A stretch of DNA of 64,000 nt from Paenisporosarcina sp. HGH0030 (GCF_000411295.1 NZ_KE150422.1:181491-245490); one strand, 5' to 3'; shown: positions 18,209 through 25,944, numbered from the stretch's first letter. Numbers and translations are program-made. The notes: generated from the sequence alone by a model not told the origin.

Positions 18209-18222
18209 CGAATATTTGTTCT
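18209..18222 (-). promoter_or_regulatory. LexA (DinR)-like operator before yhaO
   Basis: The 14-base stretch CGAATATTTGTTCT resembles the Bacillus LexA consensus CGAACnnnnGTTCG, with both inner half-site cores CGAA and GTTC intact and an 8-base core-to-core arrangement kept (CGAA-5-GTTC). Outer C positions are T. It sits just upstream of the yhaO ribosome site. Confidence 0.5.
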
Positions 18223-18310
18223 TATTTTATCATTCACACGTAAAAATTGCTACTTGCCAGAAAGGCAGATTCCAGTTCTGGTGAACAAAGAAATATCTTT
18301 TACAAAAGAA

Positions 18311-18339
18311 AAAAGCGGGACATGTTATGCCCCACTTTT
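18311..18339. terminator. Terminator after yhaP
   Basis: AAAAG-GGG-CAT/ATG-CCC-CTTTT hairpin with two mismatches; on the minus strand it is followed by CTTTTTTC. Confidence 0.75.
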
Positions 18340-18353
18340 ACTTGTGATTCTAT

Positions 18354-19622
18354 TTATTTTCTTCCTAAATCCAATGCCTTCTTAATATCTTTCAACGATT
18401 GTGAGGCACCGTACATCAATACACCCCCACGATATACCCGTGAGCCGAACCAGCCCAAAATGAAAATAGTGACTAATAGTATTCCAATACCCAATAGTGG
18501 TTCCCAAATAGGCAAATCAAGCATCCCAACACGAAGGAACATAACCAGCGGTGTAAAGAATGGGAAGTATGATGCAAACTGAACATATGATGCCTCCGGA
18601 TTTCCAAGACCCGAAAAAGCAATGAATGACGCAATAATTATTAAAAAAGTCATAGGCAACAATAGCTGTTGCACATCTTCAGTTCGACTCACGAGTGAGC
18701 CAAGCAACGCTGCAAGAGTTGCGTACAGGAAATAGCCGAGAAGGAAGAATATAACAGCGAAAATCATCGTACTGATGCTGACATTTGAAAAACCAAAAAA
18801 GGAAAATACACCGGACGTCAAATCAGACGAACTTGTTTTCAAGGCGGTAAAACCAGCCACTCCGAATATCGCAATCTGCAACAAGCCTAACGTGCCCACA
18901 CCTGCAATTTTCGCAAACATGTGTTTAACGGGAGAAACACTCGAAATAATGATTTCCATAACCCTTGAAGATTTTTCAGTTGCAACTTCCATTGCAATCA
19001 TATTTGAATAGTAGAACACGGCAAAATAAATGACAAAAATCAATACATATACCAATCCGCGCGCCTGACTCAATTCTTCTTCTGATTTAGATGAGGCACT
19101 TACCGCATCCTGTTCGAATTGAATTGGTGAAAATAATTGTCCGACTTCTTCTGGTGACAGTTCCAAAGAAGTTGCTTTAATATTTGTCTGCACGGTTTGA
19201 AGTGCTTCACGAACCTGCATCGGTTGCTCAAAATCAGTAGCATTTTTAGATATATAAGTCGCTTGGATAGTATCTGTTTCATCTAACTTCAACACTAAGA
19301 AACTAGCAATCTTTTCATCTGTAATTTGCTGCTCCAGGTCCTCCACAGATTTGCTGGTAGCTTTTAATGTGATATCACTCTCCGAAGCCTTTAATTGCTG
19401 CTGAAGTTGATTGAGCAATTTTCCATCTTCTTCAACAACGTAAATTGTATCTTTCTCCGCTCCCCCATCAAATACACCTGCATCTTGAATTTTGGTAATT
19501 ATGGTCGCAATGTTGGCCATCAGGAAAATCCCGGCAATCACAATGAGTGTCGTAATCACAAAAGATTTCGTTTTAGCTTTCGTCCAAAATGATTGTTTAA
19601 ATATTGTCCAGAAATTACGCAT
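18354..19622 (-). CDS. yhaP: ABC-2 type permease YhaP (NatB-like)
   Basis: A 422-residue permease: one membrane helix near the N-terminus (FVITTLIVIAGIFLMANIA), a large extracytoplasmic domain of about 150 residues, then five or six further helices (GLVYVLIFVIYFAVFYYS, LGLLQIAIFGVAGFTAL, MIFAVIFFLLGYFLYATLAA, LLPMTFLIIIASFIAF, PLLGIGILLVTIFILGWF). This is the layout of NatB/YhaP exporters of the ABC-2 class. The ATG at 19622 overlaps the last eight bases of yhaQ; upstream in-frame codons lie inside yhaQ. Substrate is unknown; sodium efflux is known for NatAB but is only a guess here. Confidence 0.88.
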   Translation of the reverse strand: MRNFWTIFKQSFWTKAKTKSFVITTLIVIAGIFLMANIATIITKIQDAGVFDGGAEKDTIYVVEEDGKLLNQLQQQLKASESDITLKATSKSVEDLEQQITDEKIASFLVLKLDETDTIQATYISKNATDFEQPMQVREALQTVQTNIKATSLELSPEEVGQLFSPIQFEQDAVSASSKSEEELSQARGLVYVLIFVIYFAVFYYSNMIAMEVATEKSSRVMEIIISSVSPVKHMFAKIAGVGTLGLLQIAIFGVAGFTALKTSSSDLTSGVFSFFGFSNVSISTMIFAVIFFLLGYFLYATLAALLGSLVSRTEDVQQLLLPMTFLIIIASFIAFSGLGNPEASYVQFASYFPFFTPLVMFLRVGMLDLPIWEPLLGIGILLVTIFILGWFGSRVYRGGVLMYGASQSLKDIKKALDLGRK

Positions 19623-20514
19623 GTTCTTTTCCCACCTTTTCAATAAAGATGTCCTGAAGGGATGGCTCTTCAATTGCAAAATATCGAATATCACCTTTCG
19701 TTAAGGCCATTCGCAATAATTCATGTGCAGTATGTTCTTCCGAAATTTGAAATAGTCCACCTTCGATGGAAGGCTTGAATGAATTCACACCTTCCATGTC
19801 ACTTAAAAAGGAAAGATCGAAATCCGCTTTCAATCGAACGTTTTGACGTCCAAATCCTCTTTTCACTTCACGTAGAGACCCTCTGACAATTGCTTCCCCG
19901 TGATGCATGATGCAAAGCTGTTCACACAGTTCTTCTACATGGTCCATACGATGACTGGAAAAGACAATTGTTGCGCCTTCTTTTTGGATGTCCAATATCG
20001 CTTTTTTCAAAATTTCTACATTGACCGGATCCAGCCCACTGAATGGCTCATCTAAAATGATTAACGAAGGCTTGTGGATTACAGAGGCAATCACTTGTAT
20101 TTTTTGTTGATTTCCTTTCGAGAGTTCTTCCACTTTTTTATTTGCATAGTGTGGCACTTCAAATCGCTCAAGCCATTGATGTGCTGCAATTTTGGCATCG
20201 TTCTTTTTCATGCCGCGGAGCTGACCTAAATAAACCAGCTGATCTTCCACTTTCATTTTTGGATAGAGTCCACGTTCTTCTGGCAAATACCCGATATGTG
20301 TACTGTTTTCATAACTGATTGGTTGGCCATTCCAAGTAATGGCCCCTTCTGTTGGATCCAATAATCCAAGAATCATGCGGAAAGTAGTCGTTTTGCCAGC
20401 GCCATTCGCACCTAGAAAACCAAACATGCTCCCTTGTTTAACAGACATGGATAAATCTTTGACTGCAGTGAAATCCCCAAATTTCTTCGTTACATGTTCT
20501 ATCTGTAATGTCAT
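19615..20514 (-). CDS. yhaQ: ABC transporter ATP-binding protein YhaQ (NatA-like)
   Basis: ATPase subunit for YhaP. Motifs: Walker A LGANGAGKTT, signature LSKGNQQKIQ, Walker B SLIILDEPFSGLD, and the switch histidine in FSSHRMD. About 80 extra residues at the C-terminus form the usual accessory domain of DrrA/NatA ATPases. The start is ATG 20514 behind AAGGGGTG. Eleven bases upstream ends a membrane-protein gene controlled by a small HTH protein, so the four genes 21039 to 18354 may form one transcript. Confidence 0.92.
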   Translation of the reverse strand: MTLQIEHVTKKFGDFTAVKDLSMSVKQGSMFGFLGANGAGKTTTFRMILGLLDPTEGAITWNGQPISYENSTHIGYLPEERGLYPKMKVEDQLVYLGQLRGMKKNDAKIAAHQWLERFEVPHYANKKVEELSKGNQQKIQVIASVIHKPSLIILDEPFSGLDPVNVEILKKAILDIQKEGATIVFSSHRMDHVEELCEQLCIMHHGEAIVRGSLREVKRGFGRQNVRLKADFDLSFLSDMEGVNSFKPSIEGGLFQISEEHTAHELLRMALTKGDIRYFAIEEPSLQDIFIEKVGKEHA

Positions 20515-20525
20515 GTGAACACCCC

Positions 20526-20846
20526 TTAGAATTTTTTCTCGACAACTATACTACTAATCAAATACGCAATCATATGCGCAACATATACAAACGTTAAGAT
20601 AAAAAATGAAAAACCTGCTCCTTCCACAATTATTGAGGCCATCCAGGCACCTACGATACAGAAGGTTGATATGCTCCAGGCAATCGACCGTGCACGGGTA
20701 TGCATTTGATGGTAACGTTCATCAAATCTTCGTTTCTTTTTGCCAATTTTATGATTGAAGTAAAGTACGATGGCAACTGTCAAAAAACCGAAAAAGAATC
20801 CAGACAATCCAGCTAAATTATCAACATTGTCAAACACCTTTTTCAT
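20526..20846 (-). CDS. Small three-helix membrane protein next to an HTH regulator
   Basis: About 106 residues with three hydrophobic segments (LSGFFFGFLTVAIVLYF, SIAWSISTFCIVGAWMA, FSFFILTFVYVAHMIAYLI) separated by a basic loop (KIGKKKRRFDERYHQ). I do not recognise the family, though many small XRE regulators are paired with such a membrane protein. ATG 20846 is directly abutted by AGGAGG, so the in-frame GTG at 20837, nine bases from that site, may be the true start. The reading overlaps the regulator gene by up to 17 bases, meaning the pair is co-translated. Confidence 0.75.
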   Translation of the reverse strand: MKKVFDNVDNLAGLSGFFFGFLTVAIVLYFNHKIGKKKRRFDERYHQMHTRARSIAWSISTFCIVGAWMASIIVEGAGFSFFILTFVYVAHMIAYLISSIVVEKKF

Positions 20847-21039
20847 CCTCCTCATAAACGAATAAGTCTTCAATCGTGCAACTAAATAATCGTGCCAATT
20901 TAAATGCCAAATTGATGGACGGGTTGTATCTTCCTTTTTCTAACGAAATTATGGTTTGTCTTGATACATCTAACTTTTCGGAAAGATCATCTTGCGTCAT
21001 ATTTAATTCCATACGCTTCTCTTTCACGAAATTCTTCAA
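20830..21039 (-). CDS. Small XRE-family transcriptional regulator
   Basis: A 69-residue stand-alone helix-turn-helix protein: the HTH_3 domain covers MTQDDLSEKLDVSRQTIISLE, followed by the usual KGRYNPSINLAFKLARLF and an acidic tail (VYEEDEKGV). It starts at TTG 21039, seven bases behind GGAGGG. Such YozG/YvaO-like regulators usually repress their own promoter. Two perfect 12-base palindromes between promoter and start are the obvious binding sites. It overlaps the membrane-protein gene downstream. Confidence 0.9.
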   Translation of the reverse strand: MKNFVKEKRMELNMTQDDLSEKLDVSRQTIISLEKGRYNPSINLAFKLARLFSCTIEDLFVYEEDEKGV

Positions 21040-21051
21040 CCATCATCCCTC

Positions 21052-21079
21052 CTTTACGTAAAGTTAACTTTACGTAAAG
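21052..21079 (-). promoter_or_regulatory. Twin palindromic operator of the XRE regulator
   Basis: CTTTACGTAAAG occurs twice as a perfect 12-base palindrome (21052-21063 and 21068-21079) separated by TTAA, with a degenerate third half (CTTACTTTACTT) following. The first copy overlaps the ribosome site of the HTH gene, and a TTGACA -35-like hexamer lies upstream on the minus strand near 21101-21106. Spacing of 16 bases centre to centre suits dimers bound along the helix. Confidence 0.8.
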
Positions 21080-21185
21080 CTTACTTTACTTATCCAAAAT
21101 ATGTCAAGTGTAATTCACAAACTATTTTTTCTTTTTAAAAACTTGTATAATGAACTTATATTCATTTCAAAGGGGTTTGATATTT

Positions 21186-21371
21186 TTGAAATCTTATAAA
21201 TTCACAGCGTTTGAAAAAACAGGGAAATTAATCGTCGAAGAGACTTGGGAGTTTGCCTCTGATGAGGAAGCAAAAGCAAAAGGACAAGATTTAATCGATG
21301 AAAAAGACTTTACCGACCGGACGCATCGCTTGGTCAATAATTCCGGGAAATTAATTTTATTTCACGTATAA
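21186..21371 (+). CDS. YhzD-like small protein
   Basis: A 61-residue soluble protein, starting at TTG 21186 about ten bases after AAGGGG. It reads as a single small alpha/beta unit (YKFTAFEKTGKLIVEE, then a helix EEAKAKGQDLID, then THRLVNNSGKLILFHV). The THR...GKLLLFH ending resembles the YhzC/YhzD group of Bacillus, genes of unknown function located in the same chromosomal region. A longer reading from ATG 21150 exists but would begin in the promoter (TATAAT near 21146). It ends at a strong bidirectional terminator. Confidence 0.65.
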   Translation: MKSYKFTAFEKTGKLIVEETWEFASDEEAKAKGQDLIDEKDFTDRTHRLVNNSGKLILFHV

Positions 21372-21414
21372 AAAAATCTGCTTGAAGCGAATCTCGCTAC
21401 AAGCAGATTTTTTT
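21371..21414. terminator. Bidirectional terminator between the YhzD-like gene and yhaR
   Basis: Nested inverted repeat AATCTGCTTG-AGCGA/TCGCT-CAAGCAGATT with A and T runs on either side. Confidence 0.93.
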
Positions 21415-22204
21415 ATATACCTTTAAAAATTGGTTTTCGTTTTTCCACAAAGGCTTGTATTCCCTCCAAATGATCCTTCGTCCGACGCATTGCTGATTGA
21501 GATGTACTTTCAAGTGCCAGAACACGCTCCAATTCATGTACATGTTGCGTATGTAATATTTGTTTAGATGCAATCATTGCTTTCAAAGGGGCAGACAAGA
21601 ATTTTGCTGCCGAAAGTTCCGCATAATCATAAGCCTTTCCTTCAGCCGTTACTTCATCAATTAAGCCAAGGGACAAGGCTTCGTGTCCATTCAACACTTT
21701 ACCTGACCAAATCAGTTGCTTAGCTTTTGGAATACCCACTCTTTCTTTTAAGAAGAAATGTCCTGCTCCGTCTGGAATCAAGCCAATGCCAATAAAGTTC
21801 ATAGCAAGTTTACTGTTTTCCTCTGCAATGACAACATCACACCCAAGCACTAAACTAAGCCCCAGTCCTGCTGCTGCTCCATGAACAGAAGCAATCGTAA
21901 CCATAGGAAGAGTATAAAGTGCCTTCGCTAGACGGGATATATCGCCCATGACTGAGTCAATATCCATTGGACTTTCCGGATCCAACATTGCTTTAATATC
22001 ACCACCTGCCGAAAAAGCACGTCCTTCTCCTTTGATTAATAACACCTGCACATCTTTCTCTTCGTGCAACCATTCCAGTGCTTCGGCAATTTCTCTCATC
22101 ATTAAAGCGTTCATTGCATTCATGCTTTGAGGACGGTTCAAAGTCAACGTCGCCAAGCGTCCATTTTTTTCTACACTTACTGTTTCATATGTCAAAGCAG
22201 ACAC
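21413..22204 (-). CDS. yhaR: Enoyl-CoA hydratase/isomerase family protein YhaR
   Basis: Crotonase-fold enzyme of 263 aa. The oxyanion-hole segments are GEGRAFSAGGDIKAM (residues about 60-74) and VHGAAAGLGLSLVLGCDVVI (about 108-127). At the usual second acidic position the protein shows IGLIPDGAGHFFL, with Asp in place of the glutamate of classical hydratases, so hydratase and isomerase are both possible. It acts on acyl-CoA in the cytoplasm; the pathway is not evident. The start is GTG 22204. It is monocistronic, and B. subtilis has yhaR near yhaQP as here. Confidence 0.85.
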   Translation of the reverse strand: MSALTYETVSVEKNGRLATLTLNRPQSMNAMNALMMREIAEALEWLHEEKDVQVLLIKGEGRAFSAGGDIKAMLDPESPMDIDSVMGDISRLAKALYTLPMVTIASVHGAAAGLGLSLVLGCDVVIAEENSKLAMNFIGIGLIPDGAGHFFLKERVGIPKAKQLIWSGKVLNGHEALSLGLIDEVTAEGKAYDYAELSAAKFLSAPLKAMIASKQILHTQHVHELERVLALESTSQSAMRRTKDHLEGIQAFVEKRKPIFKGI

Positions 22205-22425
22205 CTCTCTCCGAGTGAATAGTCATTCATAATATTATTATTCGAGAAACTAAGAATAAATCCTCTAATTATTACTAAAAATCTTTATTGTATGTTGAAA
22301 TCCATAAGACATATGGGTCAAAATTCCATTTGCTGCTATACTTAATTGGCAAGCGAATATTCCAATGGTTTAATTTCAATACTAAAGTCGAGATGATTTT
22401 GTCATTCCATCAATCAGGAGGCAAC

Positions 22426-23088
22426 ATGAAAAATGTAATCTACCTTTTCGGTCCTACAATTATGATTTTTTTAGGAATCAATATATTTGAATCGATTCCC
22501 ATCACATTCAGTTTATTTTATAGCTGGCTTTTTTTAATTCCTTTTGTTTCTTATTTTAGGAACCCAGCACTTAAATCTTCATTTTATCAATCCATCAAAA
22601 CTGAAAAAACATTGAAATCCATTATGACTGGTCTTATTAGCGGAGTTTTGTGCGCCATTGCAATCTTCGGCTCATTGTCATTAGCAATGGGTCACTTATT
22701 TGAAATTGATCATGTCTCGGATATACTCGTCCAGTGGGAATTTAGTGGTCCGATTGTGTGGCTCTATATTTTCATATTGATTTGCATCAATCCATTTTTG
22801 GAAGAATGGTATTGGCGTGAATTTATGTACAAGCGATATCTTGATAAATTAGGAACCATGCGAAGTGTCATCATTACTTCATTTTTTTATGCCCTCTATC
22901 ATTTGTTGGTTCTGATTCCGCTCGTTGATATGCCTTTGAGTGTTATCGCAACCATACCAGTCCTACTTGCAGGTTTGCTTTGGGGCTATTTTAGAAAGAT
23001 TTTTTCATCCATCACCGCTTCAGTGATTAGCCACACACTCGCAGATATCGGTATTATCCTTTTTTATATTGTTTATTTAATGCAATAG
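22426..23088 (+). CDS. CPBP family intramembrane glutamic protease
   Basis: A 220-residue membrane protein of the Rce1/CPBP (ABI) group. The catalytic signature is EEWYWREFM (EExxxR), followed by the FxxxH-type motif FFYALYHLL and the third motif SHTLADIGI. About seven hydrophobic helices surround them. Family members cleave prenylated proteins or, in bacteria, serve in bacteriocin self-immunity and regulated proteolysis; the target here is unknown. ATG 22426 follows a perfect AGGAGG; the longer upstream open reading has no ribosome site. It is monocistronic, with a long terminator downstream. Confidence 0.88.
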   Translation: MKNVIYLFGPTIMIFLGINIFESIPITFSLFYSWLFLIPFVSYFRNPALKSSFYQSIKTEKTLKSIMTGLISGVLCAIAIFGSLSLAMGHLFEIDHVSDILVQWEFSGPIVWLYIFILICINPFLEEWYWREFMYKRYLDKLGTMRSVIITSFFYALYHLLVLIPLVDMPLSVIATIPVLLAGLLWGYFRKIFSSITASVISHTLADIGIILFYIVYLMQ

Positions 23089-23130
23089 GCATAGCGATTT
23101 TTTTACAATATAATTAACAGAGTCTTCAAT

Positions 23131-23171
23131 AAATATAGCCCAGTTCCTAGAGTAGGAACTGGGCTATATTT
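23131..23171 (+). terminator. Long terminator after the CPBP protease gene
   Basis: Perfect 17-base inverted repeat (AAATATAGCCCAGTTCC and its complement) with a 7-base loop. Confidence 0.88.
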
Positions 23172-23222
23172 ATATAAGGCGGTTCATTAAATATTGACTA
23201 TATCTTTGGAATGAAAATCATT

Positions 23223-23762
23223 TTATCTCTGGAACAGTTTTTTTGCGCGAGTTAAGTCAATTGATTGATCTTCAATAATTTCCATGAAATATTCTAATTG
23301 CCATTTTTGAGTTTTAAGCGCTTGTCTACTTGTTGTATTATCCCAGGGTGGATAAACTCTAATGGCTCGTTTACCTTCATTGTTACAGTCTGATATTATT
23401 CCTTTTTCCAGTAATACAGATTTCGGAAAAATAAACTGGCCGAAATAATTGTCTTTTCGAGTGCTTACAATAAATAAATCTATATTATCCGAGTTGTGGA
23501 ATGGTTGAATAGGACCCTTACCTTCCCTCTTCCATAAAGTAACAAACTGTCCTATCTTGGTTGGAGTTATCTTAGCTACTCGATATTTAATAGATAACCC
23601 GCTAATCTCAAAAGTATAAGCGCCATAATCGGCACTTTCAGATTCAGCTCTTGGGAGAGTGCAGTCAAATCCACACTTATTATATAGAAGCTCCTTTGCA
23701 ATAAGGAGATCATTATGAATTGCCTTCGATGATGTCCAAATATTATAAGATTTATTATTCAC
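23223..23762 (-). CDS. MepB family protein
   Basis: A 179-residue protein matching MepB, known from the mepRAB multidrug locus of Staphylococcus and from many Bacilli. Conserved stretches are AKELLYNKCGFDC, YGAYTFEISGLSIKYRVAK, TPTKIGQFVTLWKR, GPIQPFHNSDNIDLFIV, FGQFIFPKSVLLEKGI and RAIRVYPPWDNTTS. The fold is soluble, with no membrane segment; the biochemical role is unknown. I chose GTG 23762 because GGAGG precedes it and homologues begin close to NIWTS. An upstream ATG 23789 adds nine atypical residues. It stands alone here; mepA and mepR are not nearby. Confidence 0.85.
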   Translation of the reverse strand: MNNKSYNIWTSSKAIHNDLLIAKELLYNKCGFDCTLPRAESESADYGAYTFEISGLSIKYRVAKITPTKIGQFVTLWKREGKGPIQPFHNSDNIDLFIVSTRKDNYFGQFIFPKSVLLEKGIISDCNNEGKRAIRVYPPWDNTTSRQALKTQKWQLEYFMEIIEDQSIDLTRAKKLFQR

Positions 23763-24528
23763 TATTATCAGTATCCTCCATCTAAACATGACTACCTATA
23801 CGACTACTGTTAACCAGGGTTTCTTGAGTTACCTCACTATCGGAACATATATTCCTAATTATAGAACAAATGTTTGTATTTATCAAATAAAACTGACAAT
23901 GGGTGTTTGTTCGTTTACAAGTTTTTAAGAAGATGGAAAATACGTAGTCTATTCTAATGCCAATTTTGATTATTAATTGTAATAAACCTCTGATATATAA
24001 AGAAAAATGACGCTTCAAACTGTTGCAAGTTTGCACCAAATTAACACCCACAGAGAAATTGACCACAAAAAAGCACCCTCACCATTTCTGGTAAGAGTGC
24101 ATATAAAACCTTGCTATTAAAGACTTATTAAAAAAGCCGCCTTTGCCGTAAATAAAATAAGAAAGTTTTAGACCACCACTCCTCAAAGTGGGTGTTCGCG
24201 GAAACCATCCTGCCTGTCCTCATTGACCTAAGTGAATGTGGCATGTCATTCCTGTTTCTATAAAAACTCCCTACAACAGCTTAAAGGTTAAAACTTAATA
24301 TCGTTACGAACAATGCAGCTTGTATTGATATCTTAACACGATTGTCTTTGACCTTTCAATGGGAATTTTGACCTCGGTTAGCATCTTTTTATTTATGTAA
24401 CTATTTTGATAGCACTCTATTTATTTACATTTTTTTCCTGTATAATTTAAAATAATAAACCGAACAAAATACTTTAAGAAAATCATTTTGCTTTTCTTAT
24501 GAAAATCATCGTAGGAAGGAACGAGGAA
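23763..24528. other. Gene-poor stretch with a possible non-coding RNA or relic
   Basis: No convincing gene of ordinary size is present. A minus-strand hairpin GCAC-CT-ACCA/TGGT-AG-GTGC at 24073-24100 followed by TTTTTT looks like a terminator. Upstream of it on the same strand, 24120-24310 contains a CCACCCACT/AGTGG-GG hairpin and a short open reading with GWFPRTPTLRSGG, which may be a decayed coding segment or an RNA. A TGTATAAT box at 24439-24446 probably serves the 48-residue peptide gene at 24529. Confidence 0.45.
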
Positions 24529-24675
24529 ATGGATAAAATTTTGAAATATTCAAAGACATTTGTTGGAGATGTATTCAGTGGAATGAGTTCTTTGCTTTAT
24601 GGGTTCATTTTTTTCGGAGTTATTATTTTCATCATTACAGGAATCCTTTTTGGCATCAGCTTAATAAGAAGTTAA
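24529..24675 (+). CDS. 48-residue membrane peptide, unrecognised
   Basis: Starts at ATG 24529 behind GAACGAGGAA. The first half is polar and slightly basic (MDKILKYSKTFVGDVFSG); the second half is one strong membrane helix (GFIFFGVIIFIITGILFGISL) ending in a basic IRS tail. I recognise no family. A plausible extended -10 (TGTATAAT) lies about 85 bases upstream. Size and shape fit small membrane regulators or type I toxins, but nothing in the sequence decides between these. It lies 270 bases before the cold-shock gene, which has its own promoter. Confidence 0.6.
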   Translation: MDKILKYSKTFVGDVFSGMSSLLYGFIFFGVIIFIITGILFGISLIRS

Positions 24676-24796
24676 CGATTAAGAAATGATTAAGTCTATA
24701 CAATTCAGAAACTGCACTGTATCAGCTTTCTACTGATAAATGAACATGGAATAAACTATTCATTTAGACTATGTTTTTTTCAGTTAATCAAATCAG

Positions 24797-24825
24797 TTGC
24801 TAATCCGAGAGAATGGTGCTATGAT
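24797..24825 (+). promoter_or_regulatory. Sigma-A promoter of the cold-shock gene
   Basis: TTGCTA (24797-24802), a 17-base spacer, and TATGAT (24820-24825) with TG one base upstream. Transcription would start near 24832, leaving a leader of about 115 bases, typical of csp genes. Confidence 0.75.
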
Positions 24826-24947
24826 AAAGAAGAATTATTTTTGTCGGTGTAAAAGATTTGTATACGTTTCAGACTTATCGTCTTAATGATCACTTTGGGC
24901 AGGGATAGTATTACATTGTGTGAATTTCACACTAGGAGGCAACAAAA

Positions 24948-25148
24948 ATGGAACAAGGTACAGTAAAATGGTTTAATGCAGAAAAAGGTTTTGGTTTTAT
25001 CGAGCGTGAAAATGGGGACGATGTATTCGTACATTTCTCAGCAATCCAAAGTGAAGGCTTCAAATCTTTAGACGAAGGTCAAAAAGTTACTTTCGACGTT
25101 GAGCAAGGCGCTCGTGGAGCTCAAGCTTCAAACGTTCAAAAAGCATAA
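24948..25148 (+). CDS. Cold-shock protein (CspA/CspB family)
   Basis: A 66-residue single cold-shock domain with both RNA-binding motifs: KGFGFIERE (RNP1; KGFGFI) and DVFVHFSAI (RNP2; VFVHF). The start [12 protein letters not shown] is classical. It binds single-stranded RNA and DNA and melts RNA structure at low temperature. ATG 24948 lies behind AGGAGG, and a 15-base palindrome sits immediately upstream of that site. The leader is about 115 bases long. A terminator follows. Confidence 0.97.
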   Translation: MEQGTVKWFNAEKGFGFIERENGDDVFVHFSAIQSEGFKSLDEGQKVTFDVEQGARGAQASNVQKA

Positions 25149-25159
25149 TTTAACCTTTC

Positions 25160-25190
25160 AACAGACTCTACATTGTAGAGTCTGTTTTTT
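25160..25190 (+). terminator. Terminator after the cold-shock gene
   Basis: AACAGACTCTACA/TGTAGAGTCTGTT hairpin followed by T residues. Confidence 0.92.
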
Positions 25191-25221
25191 ATTTGTCCAA
25201 AATAAAAAGCAAATAAGAAAA

Positions 25222-25341
25222 ACGCAAAGTTCCACTCTAGTCTGATTCCGGCGCTGGAAGCACCGAATCGAACCCCCCGCTTTCTCATGAGGGATTGAAG
25301 CTTAGATGCAGGCAGGCTGGCACTTGGAGCTGAATATAGTA
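25222..25341. repeat. Dispersed repeat family B, copy 1
   Basis: About 120 bases sharing, with mismatches, an ordered set of blocks with 29534-29643: CTAGYCTGA, CGAGATTCGAA or CGAATCGAA, GCTTTC, ATGAGRGAYTGAAG, GCAG and CTGGCRCTTGGA. It is non-coding and sits between the cold-shock gene terminator and yheA. Confidence 0.6.
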
Positions 25342-25390
25342 AAACTTTAACACTAGAAAAACCTTGAATAATTTATTCTTTCATATATGT

Positions 25391-25458
25391 CAAAAAAACC
25401 ACTGCTCATGTTGTGAGCAGTGGTCTTCATTCAAGTAAAGTAACACAATTTAAAGGAT
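25391..25458 (-). ncRNA. Candidate small RNA with its own promoter and terminator
   Basis: On the minus strand a promoter with TTGCAT (25487-25492), a 16-base spacer and TATAAT (25465-25470, with TG one base upstream) lies about 40 bases before a perfect hairpin ACCACTGCTCA/TGAGCAGTGGT (25398-25424) followed by seven T residues. The predicted transcript of about 65-70 bases has no credible ribosome site or ORF. The upstream gene yheA has its own terminator at 25569-25588, so the hairpin is not needed for yheA. Confidence 0.5.
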
Positions 25459-25568
25459 TCTTAGATTATAGCATACCTTCTAACTCATGCAATGCTTTTT
25501 GGGACCTTTCAGTTTTCCTCTATTTCATTTATTACCCTCTTTCAGTTAATTTACTTTCTCCATAAAAA

Positions 25569-25588
25569 AAACCGGCAATCGCCGGTTT
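25569..25588 (-). terminator. Terminator of yheA, overlapping its stop codon
   Basis: AAACCGGC/GCCGGTTT with a 4-base loop, followed on the minus strand by eight T residues. Confidence 0.93.
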
Positions 25589-25934
25589 AAATTCCTTCAT
25601 ATAATGCCTGTACAGGCTTCATTAATACACGGTTAACATCTTCCATTAACCCACTAAGCGCCATTTCAGCTTGAAGCATCTGTTCAATTTTAGGATTCGA
25701 TTGAGCAAGCTGTGCCGTTTTCTGAGCGTACTCAAGTTCTTCTCCCGAGATTTCTTCACCTTGCATTTGTTTTTGTTGCAGTGTCATTTGCAAGTCACGG
25801 AAGCTCTTAAACAACGCCAATGCTTGTTCATCCGCCTTTACTGCTGCTACTGCTTTTTGTACAGAAGCATACTCTGACGTTTTTCTGAATGTGGTTTCTA
25901 ATCGATTGATATCATCATAAATATTAACTGACAT
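25587..25934 (-). CDS. yheA: YheA/YlbF-type (DUF964) protein
   Basis: A 115-residue all-helical cytoplasmic protein of the YlbF/YmcA/YheA family (Com_YlbF). Typical features are the N-terminal YDDINRLETTFRKTSEY, the ALFKSFRDLQMTLQQKQMQG helix pair and the C-terminal NPKIEQMLQAEMALSGLM. YlbF and YmcA help RNase Y maturation; YheA itself has no settled role. It begins ten bases after the yheB stop, so the two genes form an operon, as in B. subtilis. Confidence 0.9.
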   Translation of the reverse strand: MSVNIYDDINRLETTFRKTSEYASVQKAVAAVKADEQALALFKSFRDLQMTLQQKQMQGEEISGEELEYAQKTAQLAQSNPKIEQMLQAEMALSGLMEDVNRVLMKPVQALYEGI

Positions 25935-25944
25935 GTGATCACTC

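Noticed and set aside
23131..23171. Possible attachment site from the perfect 17-bp inverted repeat
   Set aside because: Position after a plus-strand stop codon and the hairpin geometry fit a terminator; no integrase or direct repeat is nearby.
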